Assembly (NCBI GenBank): GCA_028695945.1 | Contig: JAQVIB010000047.1 | Location: forward strand, 1-10,866 | Source: Lachnospiraceae bacterium | Lineage (GTDB): Bacteria; Bacillota; Clostridia; Lachnospirales; Anaerotignaceae | DNA length: 10,866 nt | Reading direction: 5' to 3' | Shown: positions 1 through 5,301 of the stretch, one piece after another | How positions within the stretch are numbered: the stretch's first letter is position 1 | Layout: every line of letters starts with the position of its first letter | Notes under the pieces: model-generated | The model's input: only the letters and a program-made list of their open reading frames with translations | Database searches by the model: none | What the model was told of the DNA's origin: nothing | Made by a program: the position numbers and the translations under genes

Positions 1-93
1 AGCAACCTTTGTAATGTATTCAACGGATTCATTTCCTGATAGAGTCATTGTTTTACCACATACTCTAACAGAAACCATATTTTTATAAGCCAT
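1..93 (-). CDS. zapA: Cell division protein ZapA, N-terminal part (cut by window edge)
   Basis: ZapA is a small cytoplasmic protein that binds and cross-links FtsZ filaments at the division ring. Only the first 31 codons are in the window. The translation begins MAYKNMVSVRVCGKTMTLSG and continues NESVEYITKVA. This matches the ZapA N-terminal pattern of a short beta strand with a G-x-x-x-x-L turn (here GKTMTL), followed by a G-x-E-S-x-E-Y-I-x-K-V-A helix start. The start is the ATG at 93, with a GGAAGG-type ribosome binding site about 10 bases upstream. The second Met (codon 6) has no ribosome binding site. The gene lies on the same strand as sigF, 114 bases downstream of it, but a promoter-like sequence sits in the gap. 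In many Bacillales the spoIIA operon is instead followed by spoVA genes. The call rests on a short fragment, so another small protein is possible. Confidence 0.75.
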   Translation of the reverse strand, partial: MAYKNMVSVRVCGKTMTLSGNESVEYITKVA

Positions 94-148
94 ATACTAC
101 AATCCTTCCATAATCAATCTGCAAAACTACTCTATTTTATCATGGTAT

Positions 149-177
149 ATTATAGCATATAAAGGCACATTAATAAA
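149..177 (-). promoter_or_regulatory. Candidate SigA promoter of zapA (extended -10)
   Basis: Read on the minus strand, TGCTATAAT forms a perfect -10 hexamer with an extended TG motif at 149-157. The -35 region at 17-base spacing (TTTATT, 172-177) is weak, as is common for extended -10 promoters. Transcription would start near 142, about 49 bases before the ZapA start codon. This suggests zapA has its own vegetative promoter and does not depend only on read-through from sigF. Confidence 0.5.
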
Positions 178-207
178 CAAAATTTTGTAATCCACAATTG
201 TCCGTAA

Positions 208-924
208 TTATACAAGCTGTGCTTTTATGTTTTCTAGTATCTTTTTTTCCAGCCTGGAAACCTGTACCTGTGATATGCCCAATGCTTTTGCAATTTGTGT
301 CTGAGTTTTATCGTCAAAATATCTTAGTGCTATTATCTGCCGTTCTCTTGTGCTTAAATTTTTAATTACTTCTTTTATTGCTATTTTGTCCTCACAAAGA
401 TAGTCGCCTCGGGTTTTATCAGCAAGCCTATCCAACAAATAGGTTTCACTTCCATCACTTTGAAAAACTGTTGCATAAATGGAATCTATCTCCTTTGTTG
501 CCTCCAACGCTGGCAAAAGCTTGTCAAGTTCTACATTCAATTCTTCTGCAAGCTGATTTATTGTTGGATAAACACCATTTTTTATATATAGAGCCTCTTG
601 CATAAATTTTGCTTTCAGTGCCAATTCTTTTAAAGAACGGCTCACTTTAAGCATTCCATCATCACGTAAATATCGTTTTATTTCTCCAATTATCATAGGA
701 ACGGCATAGGTGCTGAATTTTACATTAAAAGAAGTGTCAAACTTGTTAATACATTTTATTAATCCTATTGCACCTATTTGAAATAAATCCTCCATTTCAA
801 CACCACGTCCGTTAAATTTCCGCACAATACTCCATATAAGGCCGCTGTTCTCCTTAACCAGACGGCCTTTTGCATCCATGTCACCTTCTTGTGCTAACCT
901 TACGGTCTCCATTGTGTCTGCCAT
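208..924 (-). CDS. sigF: RNA polymerase sporulation sigma factor SigF
   Basis: SigF is the first forespore-specific sigma factor; it directs early forespore transcription, including sigG. The 238-residue protein has region 2 at about 22-92, with the core-binding and -10-melting segment EDLFQIGAIGLIKCINKFD at 45-63 followed by the sigma-F/G signature FSTYAVPMIIGEIKRYLRDD (70-89). Region 3 spans about 95-170, and region 4 runs from 183 to 236 with a helix-turn-helix GISQVQVSRLEKKIL at 216-230. The ending resembles Bacillus SigF, and the whole is about 17 residues shorter than that protein, mainly at the N-terminus. It is the last gene of spoIIA, 12 bases after spoIIAB, with a TGAGGTG ribosome binding site just after the spoIIAB stop. 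Its position behind spoIIAA-spoIIAB identifies it as SigF rather than SigB or SigG. No clear terminator is visible between its stop and zapA. Confidence 0.97.
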   Translation of the reverse strand: MADTMETVRLAQEGDMDAKGRLVKENSGLIWSIVRKFNGRGVEMEDLFQIGAIGLIKCINKFDTSFNVKFSTYAVPMIIGEIKRYLRDDGMLKVSRSLKELALKAKFMQEALYIKNGVYPTINQLAEELNVELDKLLPALEATKEIDSIYATVFQSDGSETYLLDRLADKTRGDYLCEDKIAIKEVIKNLSTRERQIIALRYFDDKTQTQIAKALGISQVQVSRLEKKILENIKAQLV

Positions 925-936
925 AAACTCACCTCA

Positions 937-1368
937 TCACAAAAGGCTTTTCAATGTTTTTCTCATAACTATTTTCGTACCTTTATTGGGTTCGGATTCT
1001 ACAATAACCTCGTCCATAAAACTTTCCATAACTGTGAACCCAAGCCCACTGCGTTCCTCATACGGTTTTGTTGTATACAATGGCTCTCGTGCTTTTTCTA
1101 TATCTTCAATCCCCTTGCCGTTGTCTATAATTTCTATGTAAATGTTTGCACCGCAATACCCGCAGTGCATTGTAACCATTCCATCTTTACGTTCGTAGCC
1201 ATGTATAATTGCATTAGTAACTGCTTCCGATACAGCCGTTTTAATATCCGATATTTCAGTAATTGTAGGGTCTAATTCCAGCAAAAAAGCTGCCGCTGTC
1301 ATTCTCGCAAACCCCTCATTTTGGCTTTTGCTTTTAAAACGCAGTATCATTTCATTATCAAATATCAT
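937..1368 (-). CDS. spoIIAB: Anti-sigma-F factor and protein kinase SpoIIAB
   Basis: SpoIIAB binds SigF and keeps it inactive, and it phosphorylates SpoIIAA on serine. It belongs to the GHKL ATPase family. In this 143-residue protein the N-box is SEAVTNAIIHGYE (47-59), with E48 as likely catalytic base and N52 as the Mg-binding Asn. The G1 box is IIDNGKGIED (80-89) and the G2 region is ERSGLGFTVME (105-115). The N-terminal segment NEMILRF...SQNEGFARM contains R22, in the place of the Arg that contacts SigF in Bacillus. The start ATG at 1368 has an AGGAGG site 9 bases upstream that overlaps the spoIIAA stop codon, so translation may be coupled. One oddity is the segment HCGYCGA at 68-74, with two cysteines in a CxxC arrangement that the Bacillus subtilis protein lacks. 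Confidence 0.97.
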   Translation of the reverse strand: MIFDNEMILRFKSKSQNEGFARMTAAAFLLELDPTITEISDIKTAVSEAVTNAIIHGYERKDGMVTMHCGYCGANIYIEIIDNGKGIEDIEKAREPLYTTKPYEERSGLGFTVMESFMDEVIVESEPNKGTKIVMRKTLKSLL

Positions 1369-1381
1369 AAAGCAATACCTC

Positions 1382-1717
1382 CTAAATATTTTCTACCGCA
1401 TCTTCTACTGTAGGATAAATTCTTATTATTCTGCCAAGACCAGAAAGTGTAAATATTTTTCGTAAATTATCACTAACACCTGTTACAACTGTTTTACCAC
1501 CCTTTAAATGTGTGTATTTGTAGCGTCCTATAATCATGCCTATGCCTGAACTGTCCATAAAGTTAACTCTTCCAAAATCCACAATAATATTTTTAGTCAA
1601 TGCACTTTCACACTGACGGTCAATTTCTTTTTTTAAAACCTCTGATGAATGGTGATCAATTTCTCCTGTTGGATAAACAACAAGACAATTTCTAATCTTT
1701 TTGAATTTTATATCCAT
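1382..1717 (-). CDS. spoIIAA: Anti-sigma-F factor antagonist SpoIIAA
   Basis: SpoIIAA is the anti-anti-sigma factor of the forespore switch. In its unphosphorylated form it displaces SigF from SpoIIAB; the phosphatase SpoIIE regenerates it. The 111-residue STAS-domain protein has the family landmarks TGEIDHHSSEVLK (17-29) and VNFMDSSGIGMIIGRYK (51-67). Ser56, in the D-S-S-G motif, corresponds to the serine phosphorylated by SpoIIAB. The ATG at 1717 is chosen because a perfect TTAGGAGGA site sits 7-10 bases upstream. An ATG 15 codons further upstream (1762) is in frame, but it has no ribosome binding site and would add a non-homologous tail that includes the ribosome binding site itself. This is the first gene of spoIIA; the next gene begins 13 bases after its stop. 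Confidence 0.96.
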   Translation of the reverse strand: MDIKFKKIRNCLVVYPTGEIDHHSSEVLKKEIDRQCESALTKNIIVDFGRVNFMDSSGIGMIIGRYKYTHLKGGKTVVTGVSDNLRKIFTLSGLGRIIRIYPTVEDAVENI

Positions 1718-1788
1718 TTTTCTTCCTCCTAAATTTTTAATTACACTACATTGAACATACAAAATTTATCCGCACATTCTCTTTGTAT

Positions 1789-1817
1789 TTCTTCTTTAAA
1801 ACAAACGTTTATCCTTT
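1789..1817 (-). promoter_or_regulatory. Candidate SigH promoter of the spoIIA operon
   Basis: On the minus strand the -35-like element AAAGGATAA (1809-1817) fits the SigH pattern R-N-AGGA-WWW completely. An 11-base spacer separates it from AAAGAAGAA (1789-1797), which fits R-N-N-GAAT-WW except for G in place of T. In Bacillus and studied clostridia spoIIA is transcribed by SigH with Spo0A~P, so the placement is expected. Transcription would start near 1782 and give a leader of about 65 bases. I see no good Spo0A box (TGTCGAA) next to it. The -10 mismatch limits confidence. Confidence 0.5.
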
Positions 1818-1840
1818 AGTTTTATTAATACAAATACGCA

Positions 1841-1874
1841 CAAAAAAAGACATCGAAGTTAAGTTCGATGTCTT
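1841..1874 (-). terminator. Rho-independent terminator after the maoC-hydrolase operon
   Basis: An 11-base perfect inverted repeat, AAGACATCGAA and TTCGATGTCTT (1847-1857 and 1864-1874), has a 6-base loop. On the minus strand it is followed by seven Ts (1842-1848, partly shared with the stem). It lies 8 bases past the stop codon of the isochorismatase-family gene and just upstream of the spoIIA promoter, so it insulates spoIIA from its upstream neighbour. Confidence 0.9.
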
Positions 1875-1882
1875 AATAATTG

Positions 1883-2425
1883 TTATTTTGTTAATTTAGA
1901 TATTACTTTAAACTTTGGATTTGCTGCACCTGCTGTCATTTCATACAGAATAGATTCGTAAGTGCAGAGGAATGCTTTTTCCTCAACTGCACGTTTGCAA
2001 CCAAATTTTTTATCATTAGTCCTTCTTGACCCTACGCAGTCCTCAACCACAAACACGTTGTAGCCCTCTGCACATAAGTCAATAACAGTTTGAAGAACGC
2101 AGATATGTGCTTCTGTTCCGCAGATAATTACATTTTTTCTGCCAGTAGCTTTAATCGCCTCTCTAATCTCGTTTTCACCCCAAAGGCTAAAGGAAGATTT
2201 TTCATAAGGTTTAAACTCACCTAAGGCTTCTGCAATTGGAGGTACTGTTGGTCCAAGGCCTTTTGTATATTGCTGACTTACTATTATAGGAACACCCAAT
2301 TCTTTAAGACCCTTAATAAGTATTTCTGAATTAGCAACAACCTTGTCGTTATCATGAATAACTGCAATAAGCTTTTCCTGATAATCAACCACCATTGCCA
2401 TTGTGTTTTCAGCTGTTATTCTCAT
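1883..2425 (-). CDS. Isochorismatase-family cysteine hydrolase (YcaC-like)
   Basis: This is a 180-residue alpha/beta hydrolase of the isochorismatase-like cysteine hydrolase superfamily. The three catalytic positions of that family can be seen: Asp14 in AMVVDYQEKL (10-19), Lys76 in YEKSSFS (74-80), and Cys109 in IICGTEAHICVLQT (100-113). The GTEAHICV pattern and the following VVEDCVGSR (127-134) are typical of the YcaC/nicotinamidase-related branch. The length agrees with the family (about 180-210). The substrate is unknown: family members cleave isochorismate, nicotinamide, N-carbamoyl compounds or other amides, and no sequence feature decides between them. The ATG at 2425 has a TAGGAGGAT ribosome binding site. 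It starts 29 bases after the MaoC-like gene and is followed by a strong terminator, so the two form an operon. It is probably cytoplasmic, as no signal peptide or membrane segment is seen. Confidence 0.88.
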   Translation of the reverse strand: MRITAENTMAMVVDYQEKLIAVIHDNDKVVANSEILIKGLKELGVPIIVSQQYTKGLGPTVPPIAEALGEFKPYEKSSFSLWGENEIREAIKATGRKNVIICGTEAHICVLQTVIDLCAEGYNVFVVEDCVGSRRTNDKKFGCKRAVEEKAFLCTYESILYEMTAGAANPKFKVISKLTK

Positions 2426-2454
2426 ATCAAAATCCTCCTATTTTTAATAAAATT

Positions 2455-2910
2455 TCATTCTCTAACTTTGTTTGCCATAACAGTTGCTTCACCATCAATA
2501 ACTAATTCTCCACGCTGATTAACAACTGTTGTATGCATATAGGCAATTCTTTTTTCTGGAATTACTTTTGTAACTTCACCTTTTGCAGTGATAGTATCGC
2601 CAAATTTTACAGGAAGTAAGAATTTACATGTTTGACCCAGATAAATTGCATCTGCACCAGGTATAAGCATACCCACTATTGTTGAAAAAAATGATGCTGT
2701 AAGCATTCCATGTGCAATTCTTTCACCAAAACGTGTTGTTTTAGCATATTCAGCGTTTACGTGCACAGGATTAATATCGCCTATAAGACCTGCGTAGGTG
2801 TAAACATCAGACTCTGAAATTGTTTTTGATACGCTTTTGCTCATACCAACGTATATTTCGTCAATTGCATACCCGCTCATATTTAAGCTGTTTTCATCAA
2901 TCAATCCCAT
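2455..2910 (-). CDS. MaoC-family (R)-specific enoyl-CoA hydratase-like protein
   Basis: This 151-residue single hot-dog-fold protein resembles the MaoC/PhaJ group, which hydrates trans-2-enoyl-CoA to (R)-3-hydroxyacyl-CoA. The hydratase motif is clear: YAGLIGDINPVHVNAEYAKT (39-58), with Asp45 and His50 in the D-x4-H arrangement of the catalytic dyad, followed by FGERIAHGML (61-70). The ending GDTITAKGEVTKV (84-96 region) is also typical. The ATG at 2910 has an AGAGGAGGAG ribosome binding site about 8 bases upstream; the in-frame Met at residue 11 does not. It heads a two-gene operon with the cysteine hydrolase and is divergent from sigG. Possible substrates are short-chain enoyl-CoAs, but a role in fatty-acid or amino-acid fermentation is only inference. 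It is likely a cytoplasmic homodimer, from family knowledge. Confidence 0.88.
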   Translation of the reverse strand: MGLIDENSLNMSGYAIDEIYVGMSKSVSKTISESDVYTYAGLIGDINPVHVNAEYAKTTRFGERIAHGMLTASFFSTIVGMLIPGADAIYLGQTCKFLLPVKFGDTITAKGEVTKVIPEKRIAYMHTTVVNQRGELVIDGEATVMANKVRE

Positions 2911-2958
2911 TTTAAACTCCTCCTCTTATTGTAAAACATAACAACATCACTGTAATTA

Positions 2959-2987
2959 ATTATACTCCCATTATTTTCAAATGTCCA
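2959..2987 (-). promoter_or_regulatory. SigA-type promoter of the maoC-hydrolase operon
   Basis: On the minus strand TGGACA (2982-2987) and TATAAT (2959-2964) are separated by exactly 17 bases. That is five of six and six of six matches to the vegetative consensus. Transcription would start near 2952, about 42 bases before the MaoC-like start codon. This argues that the operon is expressed in growing cells rather than as part of the sporulation programme around it. Confidence 0.75.
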
Positions 2988-3046
2988 TCTTATCTTTAAA
3001 TTTGTACAACAAATGAAAATAGGAAAATTTTGGTGCTTTATTGCTT

Positions 3047-3075
3047 GTATAATTTGTACACAGGTGGAAATCATT
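3047..3075 (+). promoter_or_regulatory. Candidate SigF/SigG-type promoter of sigG
   Basis: GTATA at 3047-3051 resembles the -35 element G-Y-ATA of SigF promoters. After 14 bases comes GGAAATCATT (3066-3075), which resembles the SigF -10 with its leading GG. Transcription would start near 3081, about 14 bases before the ribosome binding site. In Bacillus sigG is transcribed by SigF and then by SigG itself, so such a site is expected here. The match was made by eye to a loose consensus. Confidence 0.45.
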
Positions 3076-3110
3076 TTTATATAAACTTCCAGTTGAAGGA
3101 GGAACTTAAA

Positions 3111-3884
3111 ATGATTTACAATAAAGTAGAAATTTGCGGTGTTAATACTTCAAAATTACCCATTCTAAGCAATGATGAAAAAAAGAGACTTTTTGAACTT
3201 ATCCAAAAAGGTGATAAACAGGCTCGGCAAGATTATATATATGGAAATTTACGCCTTGTTTTAAGTGTTATTCAAAGATTTTCCAACCGTGGAGAACAAA
3301 TGGATGACTTGTTTCAAGTTGGCTGCATAGGTCTTATGAAAGCAATAGATAATTTTGACATAACCCAAAACGTTAAATTTAGCACATATGCTGTACCAAT
3401 GATTATAGGTGAAGTTCGCAGATATTTGCGTGATAATAATAGCATACGCGTAAGCCGAAGCATAAGGGATACCGCCTACAAGGCATTACAGGTAAAAGAA
3501 CGTCTTACCTCATCCCTATCACGTGAACCAAAAATAGAAGAAATAGCCAAGGAATTAGATTTACCTAAGGAAGATGTTGTTATGGCACTGGATGCAATTC
3601 AGGACCCAGTTTCACTTTATGAACCAGTTTTCCACGACAGCGGAGATACTTTATTTATTATGGACCAAATAAAAGACGATAAAAATGGAGACAATAATTG
3701 GCTTGAGAATATTTCAATTTCTCAGGCAATGAATCATTTAACTGACCGTGAAAAGCATATATTAAGCCTTAGATTTTTTGATGGAAAAACGCAAATGGAG
3801 GTAAGCAGTGAAGTTGGAATAAGCCAAGCACAAGTGTCACGTTTAGAAAAAAGTGCATTAAAACATATGCGAAAGTATATGTAA
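3111..3884 (+). CDS. sigG: RNA polymerase sporulation sigma factor SigG
   Basis: SigG is the late forespore sigma factor, active after engulfment, which drives genes for spore DNA protection and germination. The 257-residue protein carries the SigG N-terminal signature NKVEICGVNTSKLPILS (4-20), which distinguishes it from SigF. Region 2 has DDLFQVGCIGLMKAIDNFD (65-83) and FSTYAVPMIIGEVRRYLRDN (90-109). Region 3 includes ALDAIQDPVSLYEPVF (159-174). Region 4 ends with GISQAQVSRLEKSALKHM (236-253). Length and order match Bacillus SigG (260). The ATG at 3111 is chosen for its GAAGGAGG site 8 bases upstream; an upstream in-frame ATG at 3030 overlaps the putative promoter and would add a 27-residue non-homologous tail. 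It stands alone, without spoIIGA and sigE, which usually precede it. The residue before G45-N46 is Tyr44, where Bacillus SigG has Asn45. Confidence 0.97.
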   Translation: MIYNKVEICGVNTSKLPILSNDEKKRLFELIQKGDKQARQDYIYGNLRLVLSVIQRFSNRGEQMDDLFQVGCIGLMKAIDNFDITQNVKFSTYAVPMIIGEVRRYLRDNNSIRVSRSIRDTAYKALQVKERLTSSLSREPKIEEIAKELDLPKEDVVMALDAIQDPVSLYEPVFHDSGDTLFIMDQIKDDKNGDNNWLENISISQAMNHLTDREKHILSLRFFDGKTQMEVSSEVGISQAQVSRLEKSALKHMRKYM

Positions 3885-3963
3885 AAACAAAATACACTTT
3901 ACCATTAATTAAACATTCCTTCCACCGTTAATATTTATTATGTAACACGGATTTTAAAATTAA

Positions 3964-4014
3964 AATAGTGGATCAATTTTCAAGTAGAAATTACTCAAAA
4001 ACTGATCCACTATT
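3964..4014. terminator. Long hairpin between convergent sigG and ddh; possible bidirectional terminator
   Basis: The 12-base perfect inverted repeat AATAGTGGATCA / TGATCCACTATT (3964-3975 and 4003-4014) encloses 27 bases. The interior holds nested TTTT/AAAA and AGTA/TACT pairings, so a long, nearly continuous hairpin can form. It lies 79 bases past the sigG stop and 87 bases past the ddh stop. The minus-strand side is followed by a broken T-rich run, while the plus-strand side has only a short AT-rich tail. A terminator for ddh, or for both genes, is the simplest reading. A small repeat element is an alternative. Confidence 0.55.
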
Positions 4015-4101
4015 AAATATCATAATTTGCAATTCAATAAAAATGGTGCTTTAATTTCTTATCACATCTAAAATACAAAATTAGTGTTAAGCAAATTAAT
4101 T

Positions 4102-5088
4102 TTACAGCATATGTTTCCTAAGTTCTTCTCCACTTTTTGGGCTTAAATAGGCAGGAGCGATATCGAATACCGTCTTGCAACCAACCTGTCCTTCTCTGCT
4201 TAATCTATACGCTGCCCTTGCATAACATATAAGTACAGATGAAGTAAACTCTGGGTTTGAATCTAATTTTAGGCTATACTCAATAATATGTGAATTTTCT
4301 TCATTCCAGCCTGTTTTACCACTTCTAAATACAAAGCCACCATGAGGAATGCCTGTATGATTTGCATTAAACTCATCCTCACTAATAAAGTGAACGGTTG
4401 TATCATAGTCTGAAAAATAGTTTGGCATAGTTTTAATTTCATGTTCAATTTTAGCAGTATCTGCACCCTCATCTGGAACAATAAAACATTCACGAATATG
4501 TTTTTGACGTGTAGTAAGTTCAGGATTCTTACCATTTCTTACCGCTTCAAGGGCACTATCAACAGGAATTGTATATTGCTTACCTTTTTTTACTCCTTCA
4601 ACTCTTCTAATAGCATCTGAATGACCTTGGCTTACACCTTTTCCCCAGAAAGTATAGTCGCAACCCTGTGGAAGAATAGCATTTGCATATAATCTGTTAA
4701 GAGAGAACATTCCTGGATCCCAGCCAACAGAGATAATACTCACTTTCCCAGCTTTTTTTGATATAGCGTCTACTGCATCAAAATGTGTTGGAATATTTGC
4801 ATGTGTATCAAAGCTATCTACCACGTTAAACATTTCTGCATATTTTGGAGTTTGCACAGGCAAATCTGTTGCACTTCCTCCGCACAAAATAAGTACGTCA
4901 ATTTCATTCTTCATTTTTTCAACATCATCAATATGATAAACCCTTGCACCCTGTGTTAATATTGTTACAGTTTCTGGTGAACGGCGTGTAAATACTGCAA
5001 CTAATTCCATATCTACATTTTGCTTAATGGCACATTCAATGCCGCGTCCTAAATTTCCATAACCCAAAATTCCTATTTTAATACTCAT
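4102..5088 (-). CDS. ddh: meso-Diaminopimelate D-dehydrogenase
   Basis: Ddh makes meso-2,6-diaminopimelate from tetrahydrodipicolinate in one NADPH- and ammonia-dependent step, supplying both peptidoglycan and lysine. The 328-residue protein has a Rossmann nucleotide-binding motif GILGYGNLGRG (6-16; G-x-G-x-x-G at 9, 11 and 14) and FTRRSPE (33-39), whose arginines suit NADPH. It also has the family-typical ILCGGSATD (67-75), VDSFDTH (90-96), SVGWDPGMFS (120-129), WGKGVSQGHSDAIRR (148-162) and GIPHGGFVFRSGKTG (246-260). The length matches characterised enzymes (about 320-330). The ATG at 5088 has a strong CAGGAGGAGA site. It appears monocistronic, convergent with sigG and separated from the FtsA-like gene upstream by a terminator. 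Ddh is patchily distributed in bacteria, so its presence tells that this organism can bypass the acylated DAP branches; whether it also has them cannot be seen here. Confidence 0.95.
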   Translation of the reverse strand: MSIKIGILGYGNLGRGIECAIKQNVDMELVAVFTRRSPETVTILTQGARVYHIDDVEKMKNEIDVLILCGGSATDLPVQTPKYAEMFNVVDSFDTHANIPTHFDAVDAISKKAGKVSIISVGWDPGMFSLNRLYANAILPQGCDYTFWGKGVSQGHSDAIRRVEGVKKGKQYTIPVDSALEAVRNGKNPELTTRQKHIRECFIVPDEGADTAKIEHEIKTMPNYFSDYDTTVHFISEDEFNANHTGIPHGGFVFRSGKTGWNEENSHIIEYSLKLDSNPEFTSSVLICYARAAYRLSREGQVGCKTVFDIAPAYLSPKSGEELRKHML

Positions 5089-5146
5089 TTTAATCTCCTC
5101 CTGTAATTTTAAATATCATAAGCCATCCTATATTTTCAATTAATTC

Positions 5147-5174
5147 ATCTTACTATGTCAGAATATACTGTAAA
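5147..5174 (-). promoter_or_regulatory. Weak candidate SigA promoter for ddh
   Basis: On the minus strand TTTACA (5169-5174), a 16-base spacer and TAAGAT (5147-5152) make a modest vegetative-type promoter. It would give a leader of about 52 bases. A rival pair further upstream, TTGCAC with TAAAAT at 18-base spacing, is no better. Some promoter should exist here because a terminator closes the upstream transcript. Confidence 0.3.
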
Positions 5175-5221
5175 AGTAACTCATTTTTAGATTTTATCAT
5201 AACATTCGTATAAAGTGCAAC

Positions 5222-5254
5222 AAAAAAGTCTGCAACCTCCGTCAGGCAACAGAC
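5222..5254 (-). terminator. Rho-independent terminator after the FtsA-like gene
   Basis: On the minus strand the segment from 5254 down to 5228 folds as GTCTG/CAGAC, then a short internal stretch of G-T wobbles around one T-T mismatch, then CCT/AGG closing a GACGG loop. It is followed directly by TTTTTT (5222-5227). It lies 47 bases past the stop of the FtsA-like gene. Confidence 0.85.
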
Positions 5255-5301
5255 CTTTAAAATATTAATGCTTTATATGTTGCTATTGAAAAACTTAATA
5301 T

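Noticed and set aside
177..201. Palindromes ACAAAATTTTGT and ACAATTGT after sigF as a terminator
   Set aside because: They are short and AT-only or nearly so, with no stable stem or proper T-run; chance is likely in such AT-rich DNA.
1718..1762. Fifteen-codon N-terminal extension of SpoIIAA from the ATG at 1762
   Set aside because: The extension contains the strong AGGAGG site of the ATG at 1717, has no ribosome binding site of its own, and does not resemble SpoIIAA proteins.
1847..1874. Possible paired Spo0A boxes (CATCGAA on both arms) upstream of spoIIA
   Set aside because: Each arm matches TGTCGAA at only five of seven positions, and the inverted repeat with its T-run is fully explained as a terminator.
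3030..3110. Twenty-seven-codon N-terminal extension of SigG from the ATG at 3030
   Set aside because: The SigG homology starts at MIYNKVEICG, preceded by GAAGGAGG. The extension covers the probable promoter.
3890..3942. TTAAT/ATTAA pairing just after sigG as its terminator
   Set aside because: There is no G-C in the stem and no T-run; the larger hairpin at 3964-4014 is a better candidate.
4269..4535. 88-codon open frame inside ddh in another frame
   Set aside because: It is a shadow of a well-supported dehydrogenase gene and has no ribosome binding site or recognisable protein features.
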